Source: Gammaproteobacteria bacterium | GTDB lineage: Bacteria > Pseudomonadota > Gammaproteobacteria > Pseudomonadales > Balneatricaceae | Length of the DNA stretch: 42,886 nt | Direction of reading: 5' to 3' | NCBI GenBank assembly: GCA_024230095.1 | Contig: JAAERS010000419.1 | Location: forward strand, 1 to 42,886 | Shown here: piece by piece, positions 1-9,200 of the stretch | Position numbering within the stretch: the first letter of the stretch is position 1 | Layout: every line of letters starts with the position of its first letter | Position numbers and translations under genes: made by a program | The notes under the pieces: model-generated | The model's input: the letters and a program-made list of their open reading frames with translations, nothing else | Told to the model about the DNA's origin: nothing | Databases searched by the model: none

Positions 1-2586
1 CCCTGGTGGCTACCCCTAGCAGCACAACTCATTGAACCCGCTAAAGGGTTGGAAATACAGGAACTGAAGGTCGGCTACCCTAATTATAATGGATGGCAAA
101 TACATAATCTTGAAGTCCTACAAATCTCACCAACTCAAGATACACAACTGCAGTTTGAGAATATCCAATTATCATACAACCTAGTTGATTTGTGGCATGG
201 TGGACTACCCAATATCCATATTGCTAAGGCCACATTTGAAACCCAGTTGGCACAATCCAGCCTTGATACAACCCCCATCATGATATTACTTCCGCAGCGC
301 TGGTTACAAAATATGCCAGAACAGGTCAATATTGAACGGGTCATAGGTAACATCAGCTCACCAAATACACCCTTGGGTGGAGATTTTGATGTCATTGGCA
401 AGTTTGACGCTTCCCCAAAACAAGCCCATGCAGTAGCCAAACTCATGTCGCGTAATGCTGCCGATCTATTTTTTGAAGCCACGCTAGCTGATGATAATGC
501 CATAGCTGCTACCTTGTTTACCAAGCAACAAAGTGCCCCTATTGCTAAATTGACATCACAAATGCGTCAGGCTGGAGAAGAACTAAATTGGCAAGGGCAA
601 ATGGCTTTAAATGTGCCAGTAATGCAAAAACTTTTCGCCAATCTGATTCCTCCACGCTTTGCCCTGCCCGTTGAGCAAGGCCGTCTCATGAGCCATTGGC
701 AAGTCAATGTTCCTACCGATCAACGACTAAGCGTGCAGCGTTGGTTACAGTCAGCCTATGGTGAACATCAGATCCAATTGCAACTTCAGACTAATTCTAC
801 CGTAGCCAAAGATATAGTTCTGGACACGAATATTACCCACTATCTTGGTAACGGCACACGTAATCACTGGCAAATCAATGCTGGGAGTCAACTTTCATTA
901 AAGCCTAATTGGACAAACCTAAACCTGCAATCCTCAACCATAGACAGTTTGGCCCTTAACAACCTAGAAATGCGGGTCACTGCACAGGGGCCTATTGGCT
1001 TAGCTTTTGAAAAACACGCAAGCAACCTATTTGAGAGTGAGGAAACTCTAGTTCTGGACGGTATTCTCAACGCCACCTTGCAGTCCCCTGAAGCCCAATA
1101 TCAAGTTTTTAGTCAGCTCTCTGAACTTCGTTACAACAATACCGACGCGTGGCGTGGCAAAGCTGATCTAAGTGGTTACTACATGTTGCCACAACAACAC
1201 CCATTATTGCAGCAGATCCCGTTGGGCATGCAGCAAGTGCAGGCTCTGGCCCAATTTGATTTCACCATGGCACCCAATACCTGGCACATTGACTTGGCCC
1301 CAAATAGCAAATTATCGGCCAACCAGGTAGAAAGCCAACTGCAACAAAGCCAAGTATTATTATTTGCCAGTGACCGACTTAACCTCGTCAATAGTGAAAA
1401 CCTGCAACTCACTTATCATACAACTGACAACCAGTGGCAATGGAATGACATCAAACTGTCTTTACATCCACAAACATCAACAGGCACAGAACAAGCTAAA
1501 AGCCGTGCTTTGGGCCTACAAATTCAATTACCAGCTGGTCGCAGCCAATTTAACAACCGACCCAGTGAAGGTTTTTTCCAGCTCCATGCCAAGGACACCA
1601 GATTACGTGGATGGCCTGAGTTTGATCTTCTAGGAGAAGGCAGTTTTACCTTCGGTAATGATGAACTAGCGGTTGACTTTACGGGTCAAGCACAGCCTTT
1701 TGCAGACGTATTGAATGGCCAACTAGCTTGGGACCTTGTCCAACATCAAGGCAGGTTAGACGCCATTGCACGTGACATAGACCTAGTCACCCTGCAACAA
1801 CGCCATCCCATCAACTGGCCTTTACAGGTATCGACAGGTAGCTTTGACTATGAAGGCACTTGGCAATGGCAAACGCAACAAAAGGAGAACAGTCAACACC
1901 TGTTTGACCTGCACGATATTGACGGTATAGGCCAGTCTTTCGATGTGCGGGGCATGAGTGGCCAAATTGAGGTTCAAACCAAGCCTGAAACAATTGACAC
2001 TCACTACGAATTACAAGTGCAAGAGCTGCAGCCCAAGGTCTTCCGACCCGAGCTAGAAGTTCTGTCTGCCCAAATTAAACTTCATACAAGCAGCCCTGCT
2101 AATAAGGGTATCGCCAAGGCCATGAATGCACCGAGCCAATGGACCCTGGACCAAGCACAGGGCCAACTGCTGCAAGGGCACATTCAATATCAGCAAGATA
2201 GTTGGCAAGTTCGCGATATGGATTTAGCTAGACTCGCCCCGCTACTCTGGCCTAACCTACATGCCAAGGGTTCTTTATCTGGGGACTTGCAGTTCAATCA
2301 ACAATGGTTGCTACAAGGCATGAACCTCTCCAACGATAAGCCGATAGAACTGCACCTACAGCAGCCAATACCTCTGGACACTCCCGGTGCCGATACTTTC
2401 AATCAGCTATTACAAAACATGCAAGTGTCAAATTTAACTATCACCAGTGAAGAATCCGAACAACAATATCAAATCCCCGCCAATGTGCGTTTGCAAGGCA
2501 GTAGCGCCACATTTAACGATAACCAGGCGGTAGATTTGAACCTGACAGTATTGGCCAATCTGAAGCACTTATACCAAGTGCCTTAG
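1..2586 (+). CDS. YdbH-like / AsmA-superfamily envelope protein, 5' end cut by window
   Basis: The frame is open from base 1, so the N-terminus and any start lie outside the window; about 861 codons are visible. There is no catalytic motif. The protein is a long run of beta-rich, Gln/Asn-rich segments typical of the AsmA-like bridge proteins that span the periplasm (family knowledge: YdbH, with TamB and YhdP, moves phospholipid between the two membranes). The C-terminus, with a segment reading NLTITSEE and then DLNLTVLANLKHLY, resembles the end of the YdbH domain, where a strand pattern ending in LN(V)-NL-LL is conserved. E. coli YdbH has roughly 880 residues, so little is missing. The usual partners ynbE and ydbL do not follow; the next gene (ydiJ) is convergent, 7 bp away. 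Membership of the AsmA-like group is fairly safe; YdbH rather than another member is inferred. Confidence 0.6.
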   Translation, partial: PWWLPLAAQLIEPAKGLEIQELKVGYPNYNGWQIHNLEVLQISPTQDTQLQFENIQLSYNLVDLWHGGLPNIHIAKATFETQLAQSSLDTTPIMILLPQRWLQNMPEQVNIERVIGNISSPNTPLGGDFDVIGKFDASPKQAHAVAKLMSRNAADLFFEATLADDNAIAATLFTKQQSAPIAKLTSQMRQAGEELNWQGQMALNVPVMQKLFANLIPPRFALPVEQGRLMSHWQVNVPTDQRLSVQRWLQSAYGEHQIQLQLQTNSTVAKDIVLDTNITHYLGNGTRNHWQINAGSQLSLKPNWTNLNLQSSTIDSLALNNLEMRVTAQGPIGLAFEKHASNLFESEETLVLDGILNATLQSPEAQYQVFSQLSELRYNNTDAWRGKADLSGYYMLPQQHPLLQQIPLGMQQVQALAQFDFTMAPNTWHIDLAPNSKLSANQVESQLQQSQVLLFASDRLNLVNSENLQLTYHTTDNQWQWNDIKLSLHPQTSTGTEQAKSRALGLQIQLPAGRSQFNNRPSEGFFQLHAKDTRLRGWPEFDLLGEGSFTFGNDELAVDFTGQAQPFADVLNGQLAWDLVQHQGRLDAIARDIDLVTLQQRHPINWPLQVSTGSFDYEGTWQWQTQQKENSQHLFDLHDIDGIGQSFDVRGMSGQIEVQTKPETIDTHYELQVQELQPKVFRPELEVLSAQIKLHTSSPANKGIAKAMNAPSQWTLDQAQGQLLQGHIQYQQDSWQVRDMDLARLAPLLWPNLHAKGSLSGDLQFNQQWLLQGMNLSNDKPIELHLQQPIPLDTPGADTFNQLLQNMQVSNLTITSEESEQQYQIPANVRLQGSSATFNDNQAVDLNLTVLANLKHLYQVP

Positions 2587-2593
2587 GCAGCGA

Positions 2594-5548
2594 TTATTGA
2601 CTATTGGTGCTGTTCAGCAATTGGTGTAAATAATGCAAAGGATGCAATACCACCTTACTGCCCTCTTGCACCTTGGTTTGTGAACGGCAAGAATAGCCGC
2701 TGGCCAATACAATACTGGCATTAGTGACAGGCTGTTTCCAACTCATATCATAGAGAGTTTGAGACACCTTTTTATTAGCGGTTTCATGACCAAAAGTACC
2801 GGCCATACCACAGCATCCTGCTGCTGGAGTGTCAACGGAGATACCAAATTTAGCAAAAATCTGTTGCCAAAGTTGATTACTGTTTGGCAACATGGCCTTT
2901 TCGCTACAATGTGCCAATAAGTTCACAGTCACATTATCATGAGCAGAAAGGTCCGCACATTGGACATCTTGCAAAGCCTGCGCCATCCATTCATGTAACA
3001 ATAGCACTTCAGGCATTTGCTCCACCACATGTGTGTACTCATCGCGATATATCAAACCTACACTAGGATCAATGGCCACCAATGGTATGCCTGCCTTGCT
3101 GGCTTTCTGTAAACGCTGGGCCTGTGCCTTGGCTTGTTTTTCAAAAGCCTTATTGAAGCCTTTAACATGGCGCGCTTTGCCTGAAGCACTTAATGGCATT
3201 ACCACGGGCACAAAGCCGAGGGCCACCAAGGCCTTCAATATTGCTTGCATAGTGGGCAAGTCAAAACAACTCGTGAACGCATCTTGCACAATTATCACAT
3301 GCTGTGACCGATTAGCTTTGTTAAGTTTATTTAAAGCAGCTTTATGGTATTCCTTGACACCATTAATAGACGTTAATTTACGCAAATTATAGGCATGAAC
3401 TGCTGGTAAATTCCGCATACCCAGCAACCGGGCACTGATGGTCTTGGCAAAGCCAGTTTGCATAAGTGGATTAAGCACAGCGGATAGACGGCTAGCCAAC
3501 ATACCGAATTCTTCTACCCCAGCGATCATGTAATCACTAAGAGGGCGTTTACGCGTCATAAAGTAAGCTTCTAAAAACCGACTGCGGTAAGTAGGTATAT
3601 CAACCTTAATTGGACATTGAGTAGCACAAGCTTTACAAGCCAGACAGGTGTTTAAAGAGGCATACAATTGGTCTTCTAGCTCAGCATCCACTTGGCCTGT
3701 ATGTTGTTGACGCAACCACTCTCTCAACAAGGTAGCCCTACCTTTAGGCGATTGCACACGATCACCTGTGGCCTTGTAAGAAGGACACATCTCAGCTTCT
3801 GGCTGGTAATTAAAACAAGCGCCATTGCCGTTACAGGCAACAATAGGTTCCCATTGTTCAATAACCGCCTCTGGAATTTGCCTATCCATGGCGCCTCGGG
3901 TACGCGGGTCGTCCACCTGCACAAGCTCATGATCGCAATGACTTGGTGTACATAACTTTCCCGGATTAAGCTGATTGTGCGGATCAAACCAGGCTTTAAT
4001 GTGGCGCATGTCTTGGTACAATTCTTTACCAATAACAGCTGGCGTATATTCACTACGGAAGCCTTTGCCGTGCTCTCCCCACATCACACCACCGTACTTG
4101 CGTACTAACTGCTCTACTGCGTCGGATATGTGGCGCATTAATTTAGCATCTTTAGGATCCCGCATATTTAAAGCTGGCCGAACGTGCAAACAGCCAGCAT
4201 CCACATGGCCAAACATGCCATAGGCAATATCAAGGTCATCCAACAAACGTCTAAACTCAACAATATATTCAGCCAAGTGTTCTGGCGGCACAGCGGTATC
4301 TTCAACAAAAGGGATAGGACGGCGCTTACCTTGAACGTTGCCTAACAAGCCAACCCCTTTTTTACGTAAATCCCACAGGGCCGACATGTGATCCGTGTCG
4401 GCTGTACTGTAGTAGCCTAAAAAAGATCCCTCTTGGGGCCCTTCTAAATCAGCACAGATGGCATTCACTTTTGCTGCCAAGGGTGCTGCTTCCATTGCGC
4501 TAAACTCCACAAGATTTACTGCTTTGACGTCAGTTGCCTGCTCGCCACCAAGAAAATGACCAACACGATGCCAAATGACATCATTCTTAGCTAAGTTAAT
4601 AATCGTGTCATCAATGGTCTCAATAGCATCCGGATCGCGCTGCACCAATCGGTTGGCATCACGCAAGGCGCCATCAAAACTATTGTATCGTAGGGCCAAT
4701 AAGTGCTTAAATTTGGGCACTGGCGTTAGTTTTAATGTCAGTTCAGACACCATAGCAAGAGTACCTTCACTGCCACATATTAAGGCGCTTAAGTCAAAAG
4801 CATCTTGGTTTTTAACATGGGCAAGATTGTAACCGGTCATAAAACGATTAAGCTTAGGAAAAACCTGCTCTATAAGATCGGCCTTAGCTTGTACTAGCTG
4901 ATCTAGCTTCTGGTATAGCTCCCCTTTTCGTCCGCCTTGACCTATCACTTCAGCCAGCGCTTGGGGTGCCATCGGTTGGCAACTAACCTGCTCACCATCG
5001 GCCAAGATAATCTGCATAGCCAATATATGATTACTGGTACGCCCATAGATTCGAGAGCCTTGGCCACAAGCATCCGTACTCGCCATACCACCAACAGTTG
5101 CACGATTACTGGTAGACAGGCTGGGTGCAAAAAACACCCCATGGGGCCGTAATACATCATTCAACTGATCACGAATAATGCCTGGCTGCACACGCACATA
5201 ACCTTGTTTAACATTAAGTTCTAACACGCTACGCATATGACGTGAACAATCGACCACCAAACCCGTATTTAAGGACTGACCATTGGTGCCAGTACCTCCA
5301 CCTCGAGGGGCAAATTGTATAGCCTGGAATCGAGTTTTTCCTGCCATTTCAAATAAAGCCAGCAAATCGGCTTGGTGTTTTGGAAAAACAGCGCCCTGAG
5401 GCATGATTTGGTACACGCTATTGTCTGTTGCTAAACTCAAACGAGTGGCCTTATCTGGACTCATTTCTCCTTCAAAACCTTCATCTTCGATGGCTTGAAG
5501 GAAACTAAGATAAAGCGCATTAGAGGCGGTTGCGGCAGATTGGGACAT
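2594..5548 (-). CDS. ydiJ: FAD/4Fe-4S D-2-hydroxyacid (D-2-hydroxyglutarate) dehydrogenase, YdiJ family
   Basis: A 984-residue flavo-iron-sulfur protein close to full YdiJ length (E. coli about 1018). In order: an FAD-binding type-4 (PCMH) domain at about 50-230, with the PRGGGTGTNGQS loop and the ATVGGMASTDACGQGS segment; an FAD-oxidase C-terminal domain to about 530, with the GHVDAGCLHVRP and WGEHGKGFRSEY motifs; a ferredoxin-like part with CNGNGACFNY and CLACKACATQCPIK cysteine clusters; and a C-terminal CCG-type region with HCSEKAML and AAGCCGMAGTFG. Family knowledge: YdiJ oxidises D-2-hydroxyglutarate (and related D-2-hydroxyacids) to 2-oxoglutarate and passes electrons to the respiratory chain. 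D-2-hydroxyglutarate is a by-product of serine biosynthesis. It stands alone, divergent from rhlE and convergent with the YdbH-like gene. The Shine-Dalgarno sequence is weak (AAGAAA). Confidence 0.88.
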   Translation of the reverse strand: MSQSAATASNALYLSFLQAIEDEGFEGEMSPDKATRLSLATDNSVYQIMPQGAVFPKHQADLLALFEMAGKTRFQAIQFAPRGGGTGTNGQSLNTGLVVDCSRHMRSVLELNVKQGYVRVQPGIIRDQLNDVLRPHGVFFAPSLSTSNRATVGGMASTDACGQGSRIYGRTSNHILAMQIILADGEQVSCQPMAPQALAEVIGQGGRKGELYQKLDQLVQAKADLIEQVFPKLNRFMTGYNLAHVKNQDAFDLSALICGSEGTLAMVSELTLKLTPVPKFKHLLALRYNSFDGALRDANRLVQRDPDAIETIDDTIINLAKNDVIWHRVGHFLGGEQATDVKAVNLVEFSAMEAAPLAAKVNAICADLEGPQEGSFLGYYSTADTDHMSALWDLRKKGVGLLGNVQGKRRPIPFVEDTAVPPEHLAEYIVEFRRLLDDLDIAYGMFGHVDAGCLHVRPALNMRDPKDAKLMRHISDAVEQLVRKYGGVMWGEHGKGFRSEYTPAVIGKELYQDMRHIKAWFDPHNQLNPGKLCTPSHCDHELVQVDDPRTRGAMDRQIPEAVIEQWEPIVACNGNGACFNYQPEAEMCPSYKATGDRVQSPKGRATLLREWLRQQHTGQVDAELEDQLYASLNTCLACKACATQCPIKVDIPTYRSRFLEAYFMTRKRPLSDYMIAGVEEFGMLASRLSAVLNPLMQTGFAKTISARLLGMRNLPAVHAYNLRKLTSINGVKEYHKAALNKLNKANRSQHVIIVQDAFTSCFDLPTMQAILKALVALGFVPVVMPLSASGKARHVKGFNKAFEKQAKAQAQRLQKASKAGIPLVAIDPSVGLIYRDEYTHVVEQMPEVLLLHEWMAQALQDVQCADLSAHDNVTVNLLAHCSEKAMLPNSNQLWQQIFAKFGISVDTPAAGCCGMAGTFGHETANKKVSQTLYDMSWKQPVTNASIVLASGYSCRSQTKVQEGSKVVLHPLHYLHQLLNSTNSQ

Positions 5549-5715
5549 GAAATATATTTCTTAATATGCATAGGAAAAGCGGAAGCTTATTTTACCTGAG
5601 AGCGACACAAAAACCCATCAAAACGTCAAAGGAGCTTATTCTTCTTTGTACAATAAATAGCCAAAGATGAGTAAATACTGTATCCTTGCCAGCTTATTTT
5701 CAGAGCCTCACTATT

Positions 5716-7155
5716 ATGCCTTTTTCTCAGCTTGGTTTAAGCCAACCGCTTAGCGACCATCTTGTTTCCCATGGATATGTCACACCCACCCCCATTCAGG
5801 CTAAGGCTATCCCAGCAATTCTTGCTGGACGCGATGTCATGGCGGCCGCCCAGACAGGCACCGGCAAGACGGCGGCGTTTAGCCTGCCCATGCTGCAACG
5901 GTTGGCGAAAGGCCCTAAAGCTAGAAATAACCAAGCGCGTGCATTGGTGCTAACGCCCACTCGGGAGCTGGCTGCTCAAGTACACGATAGCACCACTCGC
6001 TACGGCAAACCCTTGGGTGTTAGTAGTGAGGTTGTTTATGGTGGCGTAAAGATCAATCCACAGATGCAACGTCTACGCAGTGGCGTAGACATTCTGGTGG
6101 CTACTCCTGGTCGACTACTCGATTTGTATCAACAAAAAGCCATTGCCTTTGATCACCTAGAAATTCTGGTTCTGGATGAAGCTGACCGCATGTTGGACAT
6201 GGGCTTCATCCATGACCTTAAAAAAATCATGGCGTTATTACCACGCCAACGCCAAAACCTTATGTTTTCAGCAACCTTTGCCAATCATATCCGGGATTTG
6301 GCACGCGGATTGATGGCCAAACCTGAACAAATTGATGTTACTCCCCCTAACAGCACTGCAAAAAATGTTAAACAGTGGTTAATTCCGGTTGATAAGAAAA
6401 CCAAACCAGCACTTTTAATACATTTGATTAAGCAACATAACTGGCATCAGGTATTGGTGTTTAGCCGCACCAAACATGGTGCTAACAAATTGGTAAAATT
6501 ATTAGATACAGCGGGCATTAGTGCGGCTGCTATTCATGGCAACAAGAGTCAATCAGCTCGCATGAGTGCTCTGGCCCAATTTAAAACTAATCAAATACAA
6601 GTGCTAGTAGCTACGGATATCGCCGCTAGAGGTTTAGATATCAGTCAACTACCTATGGTAATCAACCTTGATCTACCCAATGTAGCCGAAGACTATGTGC
6701 ATCGCATTGGGCGAACCGGGCGCGCTGAACTAAGTGGTGAAGCCTTGTCATTAGTTAGCGCAGATGAGATCGAATACCTTTATGACATAGAACGATTAAT
6801 TCAAAACCACATTGAACGCGAATACGAATCCGGTTTTGAGCCCAACCATGAACTGCCCTACTCCAAACCTATTTTGCCTATCAAAGCAAAACGGCCCAAA
6901 AAGAACAAAGTAAAATCACAGGGCCAGCAGCAAGTGGATGCTAATAACAACCGTGCAAAAGAAGGCGGCAATTCAAAACCGGCTCCACGCAGAAAAACGC
7001 AACAGAACCCAGGAAAAAATTCCAAACCGGCGGCTAAGTCTCAAACTAGTAACAAGCCCCATGCCGACTCTAGAAGAAGCAAAAACACTGGCAGTTCCAG
7101 CCAATCTAAGAGCCAGAGCCCCTGGCAAAAAGTCACCAAAAAAGCCAATTACTAG
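5716..7155 (+). CDS. rhlE: ATP-dependent RNA helicase RhlE (DEAD-box)
   Basis: A 479-residue DEAD-box helicase. I start it at the ATG at 5716 (MPFSQLGLSQPL, the canonical RhlE opening) rather than an in-frame TTG at 5686. Motifs in order: Q motif TPTPIQ, Walker A AQTGTGKT, PTREL, the GG motif, TPGRLLD, DEAD in LVLDEADRMLDMGF, SAT, then in the second RecA domain the ARGLDI and HRIGRTGR motifs. After about residue 380 the protein becomes a low-complexity Lys/Asn/Gln/Ser-rich tail, typical of RhlE and likely RNA-binding. Family role: RNA remodelling in ribosome assembly and mRNA decay in the cytoplasm. The gene is monocistronic, divergent from ydiJ, and followed by a strong hairpin-forming region (7182-7277). 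Confidence 0.95.
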   Translation: MPFSQLGLSQPLSDHLVSHGYVTPTPIQAKAIPAILAGRDVMAAAQTGTGKTAAFSLPMLQRLAKGPKARNNQARALVLTPTRELAAQVHDSTTRYGKPLGVSSEVVYGGVKINPQMQRLRSGVDILVATPGRLLDLYQQKAIAFDHLEILVLDEADRMLDMGFIHDLKKIMALLPRQRQNLMFSATFANHIRDLARGLMAKPEQIDVTPPNSTAKNVKQWLIPVDKKTKPALLIHLIKQHNWHQVLVFSRTKHGANKLVKLLDTAGISAAAIHGNKSQSARMSALAQFKTNQIQVLVATDIAARGLDISQLPMVINLDLPNVAEDYVHRIGRTGRAELSGEALSLVSADEIEYLYDIERLIQNHIEREYESGFEPNHELPYSKPILPIKAKRPKKNKVKSQGQQQVDANNNRAKEGGNSKPAPRRKTQQNPGKNSKPAAKSQTSNKPHADSRRSKNTGSSSQSKSQSPWQKVTKKANY

Positions 7156-7181
7156 CCCCATAAATAAATCAGGGCGTTATA

Positions 7182-7277
7182 TAAAGTCAAAAAAAATGCC
7201 CTGTATAGGTTAACTCGAAGGGGAAGCGGTTAACTTATAAGGGCATGGTATCTTGCTTACATACTACTTTGAGCAAG
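7182..7277. repeat. Nested inverted repeats between rhlE and the 62-aa gene
   Basis: Several hairpins overlap in this convergent gap. The largest is an imperfect dyad at 7196-7246: arms ATGCCCT/AGGGCAT continue inward through TATA and GTTAAC on both sides, giving about 17 paired bases around a 12-base loop. A second possible pairing, CAGGGC (from 7190-region upstream) with GCCCTG (ending 7203), would compete with it. A third hairpin pairs CTTGCT (7252-7257) with AGCAAG (7272-7277). No hairpin is followed by a clear T tract on the plus strand, so this is not a textbook intrinsic terminator, but it probably shapes the 3' ends of both convergent transcripts. Not recognised as a known repeat family. 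Confidence 0.5.
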
Positions 7278-7302
7278 GTAACTTCCAAAAGTTCAAAACT
7301 AT

Positions 7303-7491
7303 TTACAAAACTTTTAGTTTTTCTTTGCCAGCAAAACCTGTGCTATCCATATTGGCGGCTTCGGCTGGCGTTAATACCTCAAATTTCATCGTGTAATCCA
7401 TGAAATCTTCACAATAAGGTACCAAACTGGCTTCCTTGAGCTCAGGGTATTGCTCTACCAGCTCCTCAGAAAAAGGAATAAAACATTGCAT
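7303..7491 (-). CDS. Small conserved-looking protein of unknown function (62 aa)
   Basis: A 62-codon reading frame with a strong Shine-Dalgarno sequence (AAGGAG, 6 bases before the ATG) in a gap with no competing gene, so I believe it is expressed. The protein is acidic and soluble, with no signal peptide or membrane segment. It opens MQCFIPFSEEL and contains two cysteines (Cys3 and Cys27) and a PEAA-like PAEAANM stretch. I do not recognise a domain. It lies downstream of argG on the same strand, 229 bp after the argG stop and beyond a strong hairpin, so it is probably a separate transcript. A housekeeping accessory role is possible but nothing in the sequence shows it. Confidence 0.6.
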   Translation of the reverse strand: MQCFIPFSEELVEQYPELKEASLVPYCEDFMDYTMKFEVLTPAEAANMDSTGFAGKEKLKVL

Positions 7492-7681
7492 AAGTGGCTC
7501 CTTCTCACTATTAGTTACTATTAAAGAACCAGAAGATGGAAAAACAATGCACTAAAAATGGAGAAAGAGTGGAAATACGCCATATTTGGGTAATTAATGG
7601 GTGTTTTCTACTACTTACCGACTCTGATAATAGAGCTAATGGCTGACAATACGCAACAGGCATGCCCGTCACGATGCTTTT

Positions 7682-7718
7682 GGGTTGGCTCGAAAGCCAA
7701 CCCTATGGCGCCGGCGCC
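7682..7718 (-). terminator. Stable UUCG-type hairpin plus GC palindrome after argG
   Basis: Arms GGGTTGGCT (7682-7690) and AGCCAACCC (7695-7703) pair perfectly over 9 bp. Read on the argG strand the loop is TTCG, an exceptionally stable tetraloop. Immediately before it, next to the argG stop, sits the perfect 12-bp palindrome GGCGCCGGCGCC (7707-7718). On the minus strand the hairpin is followed by AAAA, not a U tract, so it may act as an mRNA 3'-end stabiliser or a factor-assisted terminator rather than an intrinsic one. Confidence 0.5.
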
Positions 7719-7720
7719 GT

Positions 7721-8941
7721 CTATTTTAGTAGATCGCGACCTTTACTTGCTTCAATCCGCATACGCAGTGCATTGAGCTTAATAAAACCAGCCGCGTCCT
7801 GCTGATCATAAGCACCTGCGTCGTCTTCCATGGTCGCCATGGCTTCATCAAACAAGCTATCTGCCGACTTGCGACCTACCACATCAACGTTACCCTTATA
7901 GAGCTTTAAGCGAACCACACCGCTCACATACTCTTGCGAACGGTCTATCATTGCTTGCATCATTTGACGCTCTTCAGACCACCAGTAGCCGTTGTAAACA
8001 ACCTTTGCATACTTAGGCATAATTTCATCTTTCAGATGGGCGGCTTCTCGATCTAACGTAATAGATTCGATAGCGCGATGGGCGCGTAACATAATAGTGC
8101 CACCCGGTGTTTCATAACAGCCACGCGACTTCATGCCTACATAACGGTTTTCAACAATGTCTAAGCGGCCAATACCGTTAGCACCACCAATCTCATTAAG
8201 CGTTTCCAGCACCGTTGCCGGGCTCATGGACTCGCCATCAATCGCTACGATGTCGCCTTTTTCGTATGTTAGTTCAATATAAGTTGCTGTATCTGGGGCC
8301 GCTTCTGGTGAAACACTCCAACGCCACATTTCTTCTTCAGCTTCAGCCCAAGGGTCTTCTAACAGACCACTTTCATAAGAAATGTGTAACAAGTTAGCAT
8401 CCATTGAGTATGGAGAGCTTTTCTTCTTTTTGAAATCAACATCAATACCGTGAGTTTCACAATAGTTGACTAAGCTCTCACGAGAATTAAGGTCCCATTC
8501 CCGCCAAGGTGCTATCACTTGCACCCCAGGTTTCAGAGCATAAGCCCCTAATTCAAACCGAACCTGATCGTTCCCTTTACCGGTGGCACCGTGAGAAATG
8601 GCATCGGCCCCAGTCTGATTGGCAATTTCAATCAAACGCTTGGCAATTAATGGGCGAGCTATAGAAGTACCTAGCAAATACTCCCCCTCATAGACAGCAT
8701 TGGCACGAAACATGGGATAGACGAAATCGCGAACAAATTCTTCTCGCAGATCTTCAATGTATATTTCTTTCACACCCAAGGCTTCTGCTTTCGCTCGAGC
8801 TGGTTCAACTTCTTCACCTTGACCCAAGTCCGCCGTGAAGGTAACCACTTCACAGTTATAGGTTTCCTGTAACCACTTCACGATAACTGAAGTATCCAGT
8901 CCACCTGAATAAGCAAGTACAACTTTGTTAATGTCCGACAT
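7721..8941 (-). CDS. argG: Argininosuccinate synthase
   Basis: Catalyses ATP-dependent joining of citrulline and aspartate to argininosuccinate, the penultimate step of arginine synthesis, in the cytoplasm. The N-terminal PP-loop [10 protein letters not shown] and the [24 protein letters not shown] and [12 protein letters not shown] motifs are all present, and the 406-residue length is normal for the short (type 1) family. Two in-frame ATGs exist. I choose 8941 ([14 protein letters not shown]) because AGGA lies about 7-10 bases upstream of it, whereas the same AGG abuts the upstream ATG at 8950. It diverges from pyrC. A TATAAT hexamer on the minus strand at 9007-9012 could be its -10 box, though no good -35 is visible. 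Confidence 0.97.
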   Translation of the reverse strand: MSDINKVVLAYSGGLDTSVIVKWLQETYNCEVVTFTADLGQGEEVEPARAKAEALGVKEIYIEDLREEFVRDFVYPMFRANAVYEGEYLLGTSIARPLIAKRLIEIANQTGADAISHGATGKGNDQVRFELGAYALKPGVQVIAPWREWDLNSRESLVNYCETHGIDVDFKKKKSSPYSMDANLLHISYESGLLEDPWAEAEEEMWRWSVSPEAAPDTATYIELTYEKGDIVAIDGESMSPATVLETLNEIGGANGIGRLDIVENRYVGMKSRGCYETPGGTIMLRAHRAIESITLDREAAHLKDEIMPKYAKVVYNGYWWSEERQMMQAMIDRSQEYVSGVVRLKLYKGNVDVVGRKSADSLFDEAMATMEDDAGAYDQQDAAGFIKLNALRMRIEASKGRDLLK

Positions 8942-9125
8942 GAATTCCATCCTAATAGCGTGCTAAAAGCATACAGCCAATTCTACATACAAAAAATCAA
9001 GGCCGAATTATACTCTTTTTGAGGCTAATAAGTAATGTCATGCCGGGTTTTAATTCTTCTACGACTAGCGATAAACCTTGATATCAGAAAATCTATGTTA
9101 ATCAAGTGCCAAGCAAGCCTAAAGC

Positions 9126-9157
9126 AAGGGACAAAGTGCTCCCTTTACTGGTAAAAT
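9126..9157 (+). promoter_or_regulatory. Probable pyrC promoter with overlapping dyad
   Basis: TAAAAT at 9152-9157 is a good -10 box; GGGACA at 9128-9133, 18 bases upstream, is a 4-of-6 match to the -35 consensus. The -35 lies within a perfect 6-bp-arm dyad, AAGGGA (9126-9131) and TCCCTT (9140-9145), which could be an operator. Start site would fall near 9164, leaving a leader of about 37 bases before the pyrC ATG. Confidence 0.35.
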
Positions 9158-9200
9158 AGCCGCCTTAATCATTCACCACTCGCTTCATGACAGGCAATCC

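Noticed and set aside
6860-7155. Low-complexity Lys/Asn/Gln/Ser stretch in RhlE as a frameshift or repeat insertion
   Set aside because: Such basic disordered tails are normal for RhlE and the frame closes cleanly.
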